Notes: a model not told the origin generated them from the sequence alone. A DNA stretch of 64,000 nt from Rikenellaceae bacterium (GCA_020859685.1 JAJBVT010000062.1:1-64000), one strand, 5' to 3'. Positions 36,810 through 45,913 are shown, counted from the first letter of the stretch. Numbers and translations are program-made.

Positions 36810-38219
36810 ATGAAAAGAGATAAATTCGACGAGTTGCTCCGAAGTAAGCTGGACCGTATCGAGGTCCGGCCGCCCGACGATATGTGGGCTAAGCTCGAGA
36901 GCCGGCTCCCTGAAATAAGGCGCGGCCTGACGATGGGCGGGGAAGAGATTCCCGGTCCGGCGGGGGTTTTGCCCGCACCGAAAATCAGGCGACCTATCCG
37001 CCAGAAAATGAGGTGGGCCTATGTGGCCGCATCGGTCGCCGCGGTGGCTGTGATGGTATTTTCACTGAGCAACTTTCCGGACGAAGGCGGCATGATGGCC
37101 GACGGCACGACGGATATTCCGATAGAACTGCATCCACAGGTCACCGTGCCCGGGGGTACCGATGCCCTCGACCCGTCTGACCCCGTTCAGGTACAGGGAG
37201 CAACCTCAACTGTAAATTCGTTCGTGGCTTCGCGTCTCACCCCGCGTGACCCGTCTCGGGCCGGACACTCCGGTCAGGACGACGACCGGACCGGTACATC
37301 TACTGCGCTTGACGATGCTCCTGACGGACCCGGCACTACGGGAACTACCGATGGAAATAATATACCTGAGGTTTCCCGCACGCCCTTTGTCACGGGCTCC
37401 GACCGGGCCCCCGTCGGCGACGGTCAGGATAACAGAGGTATTTCCACGGAAGACAGGGTATGGGACGGCGGTATGACGCGCGAAGAGTGGGAACAGGGCC
37501 GCCGCAGGCGTTCGACCCCGGTATCGGCTTCGCTGTTCGCCATGAACTCGGCCGGGACAAGCAATATCAGCGGAAATGTACGGAGCAGTTACAAACTCAG
37601 TAACTCCCAGCTCATAGTTACCGAGACGGACCGTTATCCGGACGAGGAGGAGACCGCAACGGTAGTAACCCGTGCGGGCGCCTCGTCGGAAAAACCGAAA
37701 CTCAAACACGACCTGCCGCTCAGTTTCGGCGCCAGTGTGAGCATCGGTATATTGGAAAGGCTTTCGCTCGAGACCGGGCTGACCTACACCTATATGCGCT
37801 CCAAAGGCGAAACGTCGGTGGGCAGTAGCGGGGCAACGTCTATAATGACCCAGAAACTACATTACCTCGGTATACCGGTGAAACTGAAGTACGATTTCTT
37901 CCAGTCGCGCGTGGCGGATCTCTACGTCAGCGGGGGCGGTTCACTCGAGACACTTCTCTCGGGTAAGCAGAGCCAGACCAACCGTTCGGCGAGCGGCAGC
38001 GTAAGCGACACGGGAGTGAGCACTTCACTCAGCACGGGAAGCCTCCAGGGTTCGGTCGGCGCAAATGCCGGTGTGAATTTCAATCTCGACCGCCGGTTCG
38101 GGTTATATATAGAACCGGGTATCGGCTATTTCTTCGAGAACAGTAACCAGCCGGAAAGTTACAGGACCGAAAATCCATTTAACTTTACAATCAAGGCCGG
38201 TTTTAGAATAAACCTTTAG
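36810..38219 (+). CDS. Dual membrane-spanning anti-sigma-like protein (Dma-like)
   Basis: 469 residues in four parts: a charged cytoplasmic N-terminus (1-66; KFDELLRSKLDRIEVRPPDDMWAKLESRLP, amphipathic, suited to bind a sigma factor); one membrane helix (69-87, AYVAASVAAVAVMVFSL); a long Gly/Thr/Asp/Pro-rich, probably disordered linker (88-296); and a C-terminal small outer-membrane barrel (about 297-469; FGASVSIGILERLSLETGLTYTYM, YLGIPVKLKYDFF, ending FTIKAGFRINL). There is no signal peptide; the helix acts as signal anchor. The linker is long enough to cross the periplasm, so the protein could sense outer-membrane state and release the sigma factor encoded just upstream. Confidence 0.8.
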   Translation: MKRDKFDELLRSKLDRIEVRPPDDMWAKLESRLPEIRRGLTMGGEEIPGPAGVLPAPKIRRPIRQKMRWAYVAASVAAVAVMVFSLSNFPDEGGMMADGTTDIPIELHPQVTVPGGTDALDPSDPVQVQGATSTVNSFVASRLTPRDPSRAGHSGQDDDRTGTSTALDDAPDGPGTTGTTDGNNIPEVSRTPFVTGSDRAPVGDGQDNRGISTEDRVWDGGMTREEWEQGRRRRSTPVSASLFAMNSAGTSNISGNVRSSYKLSNSQLIVTETDRYPDEEETATVVTRAGASSEKPKLKHDLPLSFGASVSIGILERLSLETGLTYTYMRSKGETSVGSSGATSIMTQKLHYLGIPVKLKYDFFQSRVADLYVSGGGSLETLLSGKQSQTNRSASGSVSDTGVSTSLSTGSLQGSVGANAGVNFNLDRRFGLYIEPGIGYFFENSNQPESYRTENPFNFTIKAGFRINL

Positions 38220-38369
38220 TTCATAGTTATTTAAGTTCATTGTTTCTGGGTATTCTCCACGGGAGTTCCCATCCCCGACCGAACTTTTTGAAATTTTTCA
38301 TCACATCCGTGCAACGTTTCCCAAAGTTGCGGCATCTTTCCCACAGAGGGTTGCAAAGGAGAGTATGAT

Positions 38370-39182
38370 ATGAAAAATTTATTTGGGATTTTTGTGCTGG
38401 TGGGAATATTATTACTCGGTATTACCGCCTGCAATGACGACGACGGGTACAGCCTTCAGGACCGTTACTACAACTTCGGAATGGTCGAAGCCATAGACGG
38501 GGAGATTGAGAACGGCTTCAACATAAGGCTGGACAACGGCACATGGCTCGTAATAAATAACAGCAATGCCGTAAGGAATATTGAAGACGGGGAGAGGATA
38601 TTAGCCGCCTATACCGTTTTAGGCGAACTGGATTCTTACGAGGGGGACAACAGGTACTTGGCGATACTGACGGACTATTCAAGGATACTTAGCAAGAGTC
38701 CGGTATTGCAGAGTTTTATAGACGAAGACGCGGAGATACGCGAGGATAGTATCGGGTATGACCCCATCAGGGTGGACAAAGCATGGTTCGGCGGGCGTTA
38801 CTTGAATATCGAGTTCTCGGTGCCGAGGAAACGCAACACTAACGTTGTACATATGCTCAACCTCGTGGCGGACGATACGGAAGAAGAAACGGACGGTACT
38901 TTGAATCTCTATTTCAGGCACAACGGTTACGACGACGTGCCGGAGCCGGGAAGCGGCGGATTCGTATACTCCTCTTCGCTGGTGTCGTTCGACCTGACGG
39001 AACTTATTCCCGAGGGAGCGGGTTCACTCGACGTCAGGCTTCACTGGACGCAGTTCAGTTCGACGGAGTGGGAAACAACGTTCGACGGTGAAAAAACCGG
39101 AACCTTCCGTCCGTACGGCAAGGATAACCAGACTCCATCCATAGAGTCGATGAAACTGGAATTAGACTACCTTACAAGGTAA
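38370..39182 (+). CDS. NigD-like lipoprotein
   Basis: 270 residues. Lipoprotein signal MKNLFGIFVLVGILLLGITAC (lipobox GITAC), then an OB-like N-terminal domain (about 30-115; MVEAIDGEIENGFNIRLDNGTWLVINN, GERILAAYTVLGELDSYEG) and a beta-sandwich C-terminal domain (about 125-270; WFGGRYLNIEFSVPRK, LNLYFRHNGYDDVPE). Two-domain layout fits the Bacteroidota NigD family. In B. thetaiotaomicron a NigD protein next to a sigma/anti-sigma pair was linked to outer-membrane vesicle formation (from memory). 150 bp after the anti-sigma-like gene; a hairpin (GCAAC...GTTGC) lies in between. Confidence 0.82.
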   Translation: MKNLFGIFVLVGILLLGITACNDDDGYSLQDRYYNFGMVEAIDGEIENGFNIRLDNGTWLVINNSNAVRNIEDGERILAAYTVLGELDSYEGDNRYLAILTDYSRILSKSPVLQSFIDEDAEIREDSIGYDPIRVDKAWFGGRYLNIEFSVPRKRNTNVVHMLNLVADDTEEETDGTLNLYFRHNGYDDVPEPGSGGFVYSSSLVSFDLTELIPEGAGSLDVRLHWTQFSSTEWETTFDGEKTGTFRPYGKDNQTPSIESMKLELDYLTR

Positions 39183-39498
39183 CTATAAGATATAACGGCC
39201 TCCACGGGTCGGCGGGACAGACCCGCAAGACATACCGGTTTTTGCATTGATAACTTGGTATTTAATTGATTAAGGTGGTTGGAAAGGTACTGCGGGAGCA
39301 GTGCCTTTCTTTTTTGTGGTTGGATATGGGCATTCCGGGTTGAAAATACTATTCGGGCGCGGAAAGCACGGTTTTCCAGTCCGCTTACCGGCCCATTTCT
39401 GATCCCGTACTTATCGGTTACACCATCGACAATATAACTGCTAAGAGAAAGGAAATATGTCGGGCACTTTCTCCCCGGCCTTTACTCTACGGGACTGA
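39183..39498. other. 316-bp convergent gap after NigD gene
   Basis: Contains the terminator at 39283-39315. The remaining 180 bp up to the hydrolase stop hold no gene or clear signal. Confidence 0.6.
39283..39315 (+). terminator. Rho-independent terminator after NigD-like gene
   Basis: 11-bp stem AAAGGTACTGC / GCAGTGCCTTT (39283-39293 with 39298-39308, one G-T pair), loop GGGA, T-rich run to 39315. Confidence 0.93.
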
Positions 39499-40311
39499 TT
39501 ACGGTAAGCCTATAAAAGAGAGAATTGCGTCGGTGGATGAGTCCGGTTCTTCCACGAAGCCCATATGCCCAGAGCCGGGAAGATAGACGAATCCGGCCTG
39601 CGGGTGCTCTTCCCGGAGCGCGGTGGACACCTCGAGCGGGATATATTCGTCTTTGTTACCCATAATGAACAGTTGCGGGACGGGGCTTTGGCGGAACGTT
39701 TCGTTGTGGTCCCGGCGCTGCATCATTCCCCGCAGGAGGACAATTACGCCCTCATCCTCGGTAAGGACCACCTGCTCCTTCAAGTCCTCGATTACGTCGT
39801 CGAAGCGCCTGCGGTTGTCCGCCGCGAACCCTTTTTCCACCGTCGCCGCCAGCAGATCCTTTTTTCCGGCCCGCACCAGTTCTATCTCGCGGCTGCGCTG
39901 TTCCTTCTTTGCATCGGAGTCCGGGTTGGGGGTCGAGTGGAACATTATTATGCCGCCGAGCCTTTCCGGAAATCGCGCAAGGAATTCCGCGGCAACATAA
40001 CCGCCCATCGAATGGCCCGCGAGCCAGAATTTTTCCACCCCTGTATGGTCCGCCACTCCGGCCACCACGCCTGCCATCTCCTCCATCGTATGTATATCCC
40101 CCCTTATCTCGGAGATGCCGTGGCCCGGAATATCCATCGTTATGACCCTTACCCCGGCCAGCGACGGTACGAAATCATCCCACACATCGAGGGATTCGAG
40201 GTAGCCGTGGAGCAGCAGCAGTACCGGCCGGTCGTCGGTTTGTTTATCGAAGCCGTAACATTTTATGCGAGTGGCATAACCGCCCGCGGTTATAAATTTT
40301 TCCTGAACCAT
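39499..40311 (-). CDS. Alpha/beta-fold hydrolase
   Basis: 270 residues from the ATG at 40311 (a longer frame to 40383 is probably leader). Oxyanion-hole HGYLE, nucleophile elbow GHSMGG (Ser), general acid around GNKDEYIPLEV and the final His in GSGHMGFVEEPD. No signal peptide, so cytoplasmic. Substrate unknown; sequence resembles the MhpC/BioH-like group. Isolated gene between NigD-like and the small acidic protein. Confidence 0.88.
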   Translation of the reverse strand: MVQEKFITAGGYATRIKCYGFDKQTDDRPVLLLLHGYLESLDVWDDFVPSLAGVRVITMDIPGHGISEIRGDIHTMEEMAGVVAGVADHTGVEKFWLAGHSMGGYVAAEFLARFPERLGGIIMFHSTPNPDSDAKKEQRSREIELVRAGKKDLLAATVEKGFAADNRRRFDDVIEDLKEQVVLTEDEGVIVLLRGMMQRRDHNETFRQSPVPQLFIMGNKDEYIPLEVSTALREEHPQAGFVYLPGSGHMGFVEEPDSSTDAILSFIGLP

Positions 40312-40558
40312 ATTGTTGTAGTATACATCATTATTTCGAACCCGTCGTCTCCTGATTGAGGCCGGTAACGGCAGGAGGTACACCGTCCATCAAGGCAAGG
40401 AAATCAGATGCGTTACACACTCCCATCTTCGGGAAACCCCGTCCGGAAAATAGGTGCCGGCAATACCGTCACCGGCCTGTGTTATCACGGCCCGGCAAAT
40501 GTTCCCCCGTCTAACGGACTGCTATCCGGAAGGGTAGATATTGATTTTTGTCGGATTG

Positions 40559-40774
40559 TCAGATTTCTTCTTCCCCGTCGTCGAAATAGTCGAGGACCGA
40601 CTCTTTTTTACGGTACGATTCCAGCTCCGCGTCGTCCTCTTCTTCGATGGAACTGAACATGTAATGTTTGTCCTTACCGCTTTTTTTTATGGGAGGCAGT
40701 TTAACCGCCTTTTTCAAAACGTCGTCCCCGGCCTGGCTTTGCCCTTTGGCCCGGAATTCTTTGCTCGATTTCAT
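40559..40774 (-). CDS. Small charged hypothetical protein
   Basis: 71 residues: basic N-terminal half (MKSSKEFRAKGQSQAGDDV, KLPPIKKSGKDKHYMF) and strongly acidic end (SSIEEEDDAELESYRKKESVLDYFDDGEEEI). No domain recognised. Lies 85 bp after dapF on the same strand, so probably co-transcribed. Compositional contrast and absence of a competing frame support it as real, but without a family match. Confidence 0.6.
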   Translation of the reverse strand: MKSSKEFRAKGQSQAGDDVLKKAVKLPPIKKSGKDKHYMFSSIEEEDDAELESYRKKESVLDYFDDGEEEI

Positions 40775-40859
40775 TATCCGTTTAGTACAGATAAAATTAA
40801 TAATAGTTTTTTACCGGCCTCCGCCCGAATACGTACTGGCAAAAACCCGGCCTTACTTT

Positions 40860-41678
40860 CTATTCTTCTTTGATTTCGCTTATTCTTACGGCACCGTCGA
40901 ACACCTTGCGCGCAGGGCCCTTCAGGGTGATATTACGGAAACAATTATCGTCCGTGTAGACGAATCTCACTTCGAGTAGGCCTCCCTCCACTTCCACCTC
41001 GTAACGGCAGACGTCTTTCTGCCCGTAAAGGTGGGTGGCGATTGCGCTGGCGGCCGCACCGGTGCCGCAGGCGAGGGTTTCGTCCTCCACACCGCGTTCG
41101 TAGGTGCGCACCTTGATTTTACCGTCCCCGATTATCTGCACGAAATTCACATTCGTGCCGCCCGAAGGCAGAAATTTCTCACTGTAACGTATCTCCCGGC
41201 CACGGTCGAAAACATCGGCGGTCAGCACGTCGTTTACGAACTCCACGTAATGCGGAACGCCCGTATTGAGGAAGAAGGCCCCGTCGCCGTACTGGTAACT
41301 GCAAACATCCATGATGCCGACCTCCACCGTTGCCTGCGGGCCGTCGCGCCTGCTCACGATAGCGGTATGCTCTCCGTCCCGCCCGATAAACCGTTTTGCG
41401 TCGCCGCCGATGCCCAGCATATCGGCGAATAGGGTTATGCACCTCGCCCCGTTACCGCACATCTCGGCTTCGCCGCCGTCGGAGTTGTAATAGACCATGC
41501 GGAAGTCGTAATCCGGATGGGAGTAGAGCAGCATCAGGCCGTCGCTGCCGATACCCCGGTGACGGTCGCACAGCCCGGCCACCTGGCCCTTTGTGAGTAA
41601 CTGCACGGGAAGTTCTCTGGCATCGATTACGATAAAATCGTTCCCCGTTCCTTCGAATTTCGAAAAATTAACAAGCAT
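40860..41678 (-). CDS. dapF: Diaminopimelate epimerase
   Basis: 272 residues; makes meso-diaminopimelate for peptidoglycan and lysine. Two active-site cysteines: MCGNGARCI (about residue 76) and LACGTGAAASA (about 206), plus FEGTGNDFIVID at the N-terminus and NVNFVQ. Upstream (41716-41732) is a perfect 17-bp palindrome, TAGTTGTCGAACAACTA, that could be an operator. Confidence 0.96.
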   Translation of the reverse strand: MLVNFSKFEGTGNDFIVIDARELPVQLLTKGQVAGLCDRHRGIGSDGLMLLYSHPDYDFRMVYYNSDGGEAEMCGNGARCITLFADMLGIGGDAKRFIGRDGEHTAIVSRRDGPQATVEVGIMDVCSYQYGDGAFFLNTGVPHYVEFVNDVLTADVFDRGREIRYSEKFLPSGGTNVNFVQIIGDGKIKVRTYERGVEDETLACGTGAAASAIATHLYGQKDVCRYEVEVEGGLLEVRFVYTDDNCFRNITLKGPARKVFDGAVRISEIKEE

Positions 41679-41715
41679 TCCTTCCTATGGTTAACCAACA
41701 TAAATATAAAAATTT

Positions 41716-41732
41716 TAGTTGTCGAACAACTA
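41716..41732. promoter_or_regulatory. 17-bp perfect palindrome upstream of dapF
   Basis: Arms TAGTTGT and ACAACTA around CGA, 38-54 bp upstream of the dapF ATG. Could be a regulator-binding site or a small RNA hairpin in the leader. Confidence 0.45.
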
Positions 41733-41891
41733 TCATGTCCCAAAAAACGGTCCGTTTACCCTGTAACCCTTCGGCATCAGTATCCTTCGGCACCTGCCGC
41801 ACTCGCCGGACCGCAGACAGTCCCCGCATTGCATGGCTTTATCCGGGAAATTGGCCGGTTTGTATTATTATTGTAATATTTTCAAACCGGA

Positions 41892-41924
41892 TTTGCTACT
41901 TTACATTCTGAATTGTTATCTTTA
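41892..41924 (+). promoter_or_regulatory. Bacteroidota-type promoter for ptb-buk
   Basis: TTTG at 41892-41895, 21-bp spacer, TATCTTTA at 41917-41924 (one mismatch), 48 nt before the ptb ATG. Confidence 0.6.
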
Positions 41925-41971
41925 TTCGGTGAATTATTGTTTTATGCAACCGGATAAAATATTAAAAAGAT

Positions 41972-42883
41972 ATGGAACCGATAACCACCATTGGTGAACT
42001 TGTCAACCGTGCCGCCGCGGGAGGGCCGAGGCGGCTTGTCGTTGCCTATGGACAGGATGCACATACAGTTGAAGCGGTCGCGGACGCCGTGACGGCCGGG
42101 CTTGTGAATGCCACACTGATAGGCGACCCTGACACAATAGTCCGGACATGCCGGGAAAGCGGTATCGACCCGGGGTGTTTCGACATAATTCCGGAGGCTG
42201 ACGAAGTCCGTTGCGTTGAAAAATCCGTCCGTATGGTTCGCGAAGGGCAGGCCGACCTATTGATGAAGGGTCTCGTACCTACGGATAAGTATATGAGGGG
42301 TATCCTCTCGAAGGAGTACGGTTTGGTGCCTTCTCGCGGGGTGCTGACCCATATCGTGGTTATGAAACTTCCGCAGTACGACAGGCTGCTTTTTCTCTCG
42401 GACGTGGCCATAATTCCGAATCCGGACCTTTCGCAGAAAACCATGATGATAAAACACCTTACCGCCACGGCCCGCAGTCTGGGGGTCGGGCGGCCGAAGG
42501 TGGCCTGTATCGCACCGAGCGAACAAGTGCTGCCGTCCGTCACCTCGAGTACGGACGGGGCGGTGCTAGCCAAGATGGGCGACCGAGGGGCTTTCGGCTC
42601 TGCTCTCGTGGACGGGCTGCTGGCCCTCGACGTGGCTCTTGTCCCCGAAATCGTGAAGATAAAAAAACTCACCGGCAGCGCCGTGGCCGGGCATGCAGAC
42701 TGCCTGCTGTTCCCGAACCTCGACGCCGCGAACGTTTTCTTCAAAACGGCCACCCAGCTACTGGGCGCCGAGCAGGCATGTATGGTGGCCGGGGCCTCGG
42801 CACTGTGCGTGCTCACTTCACGCGGCGATTCGCGGACCACAAAACTAAATTCCATTGCCTTGGCATGCCTTACGGCCCGGTAA
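41972..42883 (+). CDS. ptb: Phosphate butyryltransferase
   Basis: 303 residues of the PTA_PTB family: MKGLVPTDKYMRGILSKEYGL, TLTHIVVMKLP-like HIVVM, FLSDVAIIPNPDL, and EIVKIKKLTGSAVAGHADCLLFPNLDAAN are the hallmark blocks. Converts butyryl-CoA and phosphate to butyryl-phosphate. Length 303 and partnership with butyrate kinase 12 bp downstream separate it from phosphate acetyltransferase (about 330, next to ackA). Branched-chain acyl-CoAs may also be substrates. Confidence 0.93.
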   Translation: MEPITTIGELVNRAAAGGPRRLVVAYGQDAHTVEAVADAVTAGLVNATLIGDPDTIVRTCRESGIDPGCFDIIPEADEVRCVEKSVRMVREGQADLLMKGLVPTDKYMRGILSKEYGLVPSRGVLTHIVVMKLPQYDRLLFLSDVAIIPNPDLSQKTMMIKHLTATARSLGVGRPKVACIAPSEQVLPSVTSSTDGAVLAKMGDRGAFGSALVDGLLALDVALVPEIVKIKKLTGSAVAGHADCLLFPNLDAANVFFKTATQLLGAEQACMVAGASALCVLTSRGDSRTTKLNSIALACLTAR

Positions 42884-42895
42884 ATACGACAGAGA

Positions 42896-43972
42896 ATGCC
42901 ATACAAAATACTTGCAATAAACCCCGGTTCGACCTCCACGAAAGTGGCTGTCTACAATGATACTGAGCTTATAACGGAGATAAAAGTCGACCACACCACG
43001 CAGGAACTCGCCCGGTTCGATACCGTTGCCGACCAGATGGATTACCGTAAACGGTTGATAACGGACGCCCTCTCGGAAAAAGGAATAAGTGCGGACGGGT
43101 TCGATGCCATAATAGGCCGGGGCGGCCTTCTGAAACCGATACCTTCGGGTGTTTATGAAATAGACGGTGCGATGCTCGACGACCTGCGCAGTGCTCACTA
43201 CGGCGCGCATGCCTCCAATCTGGGCGCTCTTATAGCCGAGTCGCTTGCTGGGGGGACCGCGGCAAGAGCTTTTATCGCCGACCCGGTGGTGGTGGACGAG
43301 ATGGATGAAATAGCAAAACTTACGGGGTTGGCCGGTATCAGACGCCGATCGGTGTTCCATGCCCTGAACCAGAAGGCTATCGCCCGTAGTTTCGCCGCCC
43401 GGCAGGGAGTGCCGTACGAGTCGCTGAACCTTATCGTGGCCCATCTGGGGGGTGGTATCTCGGTCGGGGCGCACCGCCGCGGCAGGGTGGTGGACGTAAA
43501 TAATGCCCTCGACGGCGACGGACCTTTCTCTCCCGAGAGGGCCGGCCGGATACCGGCCGCATCGCTGGCGCGTATGGTAGCTTCCGGTCACAATACATGG
43601 GAGGATATATCCAAAAAACTGGCCGGTAAAGGAGGTCTCGTGGCCCTGCTCGGCACCAACGACGTACGCGAGGCGATAGACCGGGCCGAAGCCGGAGACA
43701 AAACCGCCTCACTTGCACTCAACGCGATGTGTTACAATATAGCCAAAGAGATAGGTGCTATGGCAGCGGTACTATGTGGGGAGGTGGACGCCGTAATCCT
43801 GACCGGCGGTATAGCCCATAACGCGGAGGTATGTCAGAAGGTAGGCGACCGGTGCCGCTTTATAGCACCCGTGGTACCCATGCCGGGCGAAAACGAACTG
43901 GAAGCGCTTGCGTCCAATGCTCTCGGGGTGCTGAACGGTACTTTAGAGCCAATGCGATACGGGGAGTCGTAA
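42896..43972 (+). CDS. buk: Butyrate kinase
   Basis: 358 residues, ASKHA fold. Motifs: LAINPGSTSTKVAVY (phosphate 1), IIGRGGLLKPIPSGVYEID, VAHLGGGISVGAHRRGRVVDVNNALDGDGPFSPERAG and VDAVILTGGIAHN (adenosine). Butyryl-phosphate + ADP gives butyrate + ATP, the energy-yielding end of butyrate fermentation. Operon with ptb. The crotonyl/butyryl-CoA steps are not encoded in this window. Confidence 0.94.
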   Translation: MPYKILAINPGSTSTKVAVYNDTELITEIKVDHTTQELARFDTVADQMDYRKRLITDALSEKGISADGFDAIIGRGGLLKPIPSGVYEIDGAMLDDLRSAHYGAHASNLGALIAESLAGGTAARAFIADPVVVDEMDEIAKLTGLAGIRRRSVFHALNQKAIARSFAARQGVPYESLNLIVAHLGGGISVGAHRRGRVVDVNNALDGDGPFSPERAGRIPAASLARMVASGHNTWEDISKKLAGKGGLVALLGTNDVREAIDRAEAGDKTASLALNAMCYNIAKEIGAMAAVLCGEVDAVILTGGIAHNAEVCQKVGDRCRFIAPVVPMPGENELEALASNALGVLNGTLEPMRYGES

Positions 43973-44172
43973 CCCGGAATATCCGTTGATTGTGACAGTA
44001 AAGTCCGGTTCCGGCCAGTCGTGAATGGACTTATTGATAGCTGAAAATAAATAATTATCCCTGCCCATAATCGTAAAGAAATTGTGGGCTTAGCACATCC
44101 TACGATTATCTGCTCTGTGCGTGCGGATTACGGTGTATATAAATGATGGACGTAGAAGACCCGGACAAGTAA
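43973..44172. other. Convergent gap with 9-bp inverted repeat
   Basis: Between buk (+) and the flippase (-). Holds a perfect inverted repeat ATAATCGTA (44067-44075) / TACGATTAT (44101-44109) separated by 25 bp; without T tracts, so not a clear terminator. Confidence 0.45.
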
Positions 44173-45606
44173 TTATCGTTTCCCGACAATCGCAAGAGTC
44201 TCCTTCCATGCCGCCGGGCGAAATGAAGCGGACAGAAGTATGTAAACGGTTACACCCACCGATATTTTAAGGCCGAGTACCGACCACGCAGCCATATTGC
44301 CTGCCAGTCGGACGGCACCTCCTACCGCAAGGAGCATCACTGCCGACATAGCCAGATAGGGCAGGGTGTCGGCCGCCTGACGGCGGTATGAATAGCCGTT
44401 CCTGCGGCGGCCGTAATATGCGTTTACACACATTTCGAATGCCATCCAGACGGTATAGGCCCATGCCAGTGCAGTGACGGTGTGGAACGCCGCCGCGGTA
44501 ATAACCGCCAGAGCGAACGTTTTCTTTATAATTTCAGCCCGCAGTATGGTTTTGCCTTCTCCTTTGGCTTTCAGGATATTAAGATTGGTGTATGTCAGCG
44601 GCAGGAAGAACGCCGACACGCAGAAAATCCGAAAATAGTGAACGGCCGGCAGCCACTTCTCCCCACCGGCTATGGCAAATCCCTCCGGAGCCACGAGAAT
44701 AAGCCCCGCCATGACGGGAAAAAGGATGAAAGAGAGCATCTGAACCACCTGGCGGCTTGCTGAAAGCAGTTTTGCATCATCTTCCTGAAACGAGGCGAGA
44801 GCCGGGTAGCTTACGTTATGGACCGAATAGCCCAGTGCGGTGGCAATGCTGTCCTTGAATTTGAGTGACTGGTTGTATAATCCCACCTGAACCGGGCTGT
44901 ACATACGGCCGATAATTACGGTAGTAACACGGGTAAAGACCTGCGAGATAAGCCCGGAGAGGAACAGCCGGGAACCGAAGCCATATAACTCCTTTACCGC
45001 TTGCATCGAGAATCCCCTGCCCGGTCTCCACCGGCTTGCCGCCCACAAGAGAACTGTCTTCACGACCTCGGTCGCTACTGTTTGCCATATAAGCGCCCAC
45101 GGGCCGAACCCGGTCGCGGCCAGAGCTATTAACAGCGCGCATGAAGTCAGGGCCGAGACGAACGATATCTTCGACAGGGTCCGGAAATCCATGGCCCGCG
45201 AGAGGATGGTGGTCTGTATCAGGCCGAGGGCGCTCAGGGGCAGGGTGAGAAACAGTACCGGCGCGAAAGAGACGAGTTCCGGCTGGCGGAAAAAGTGCGC
45301 CAGTGGGTAAGACAGCCCTATAAGAAGGACGTAAAGAGCGATGGCGATGGCTATGTTGAGATAGAATATCGAGTTGTAATCGCGGTCGGAAGCATCTTTT
45401 TTCCGTATTAAAGCCTGCGAAAAACCGCTGTCTACAATTGTGTAAGCTATAAAAGAAAAAACCGCCAGCATCTCCACTACGCCGAACTGCCCCGGCGACA
45501 GGTAGCGCAGTACCACCACGGCCGCTATTATTCGCACGGCAGAAGTGGCGAACTTCTCGCCCGCGCTCCATATAAACCCAGATATGACTTTTTTTCTGTA
45601 CTGCAA
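44173..45606 (-). CDS. Wzx/PST-type polysaccharide flippase
   Basis: 477 residues with about 14 hydrophobic helices. N-terminus GFIWSAGEKFATSAVRIIAAVVVLRYLSPGQFGVVEM is typical of the WzxC branch of the polysaccharide transporter (MOP) superfamily, as is IGRMYSPVQVGLYNQSLKFKD. It likely flips an undecaprenyl-linked oligosaccharide across the inner membrane. No glycosyltransferase cluster surrounds it, which is unusual for a capsule or O-antigen flippase. Confidence 0.88.
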   Translation of the reverse strand: MQYRKKVISGFIWSAGEKFATSAVRIIAAVVVLRYLSPGQFGVVEMLAVFSFIAYTIVDSGFSQALIRKKDASDRDYNSIFYLNIAIAIALYVLLIGLSYPLAHFFRQPELVSFAPVLFLTLPLSALGLIQTTILSRAMDFRTLSKISFVSALTSCALLIALAATGFGPWALIWQTVATEVVKTVLLWAASRWRPGRGFSMQAVKELYGFGSRLFLSGLISQVFTRVTTVIIGRMYSPVQVGLYNQSLKFKDSIATALGYSVHNVSYPALASFQEDDAKLLSASRQVVQMLSFILFPVMAGLILVAPEGFAIAGGEKWLPAVHYFRIFCVSAFFLPLTYTNLNILKAKGEGKTILRAEIIKKTFALAVITAAAFHTVTALAWAYTVWMAFEMCVNAYYGRRRNGYSYRRQAADTLPYLAMSAVMLLAVGGAVRLAGNMAAWSVLGLKISVGVTVYILLSASFRPAAWKETLAIVGKR

Positions 45607-45913
45607 TTTTTAGCAGTTATGGCGCCCGGGCCCGTCCCGGGGCAGGGGATAGAACGTCAGTTGCCGCAACGGACGTTCTATCCCCTACAAAGGTACGGTT
45701 TATTGTTAAATTGTAGTATCTCCTTTAAAAGATGGGTTCTCCGGTCATGCTTTATATATTACTCCTTTCAGGCCGCTGTCCGGTTTTATTTTCGGTGCCT
45801 TCAGATACAAGAAAGGGCCCCGCTAAAATCGGAAAGCCCTTTTTATTATACCGGATTGAAATGAACCCGTCTCCAGACGCTTCTACCATGTAATCCGGGG
45901 TCGGTTTGTCGGT
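45607..45913. other. 307-bp gap between pyk and flippase with a long hairpin
   Basis: No gene. 45644-45686 forms a strong hairpin: 15 paired bases (AGGGGATAGAACGTC with its complement), one A-G mismatch, four more pairs, three-base loop. Neither side has a T tract, so it is not a standard terminator. A second, weaker one is at 45811-45845. Confidence 0.7.
45811..45845 (-). terminator. Candidate terminator for pyk (minus strand)
   Basis: Arms AAAGGGC (45812-45818) and GCCCTTT (45836-45842) with a small inner stem; T-rich on both strands. Lies 70 bp past the pyk stop. Confidence 0.55.

Noticed and set aside
42046..42939. 297-codon minus-strand frame opposite ptb
   Set aside because: Ser/Thr/Arg-rich antisense frame; ptb is unambiguous.
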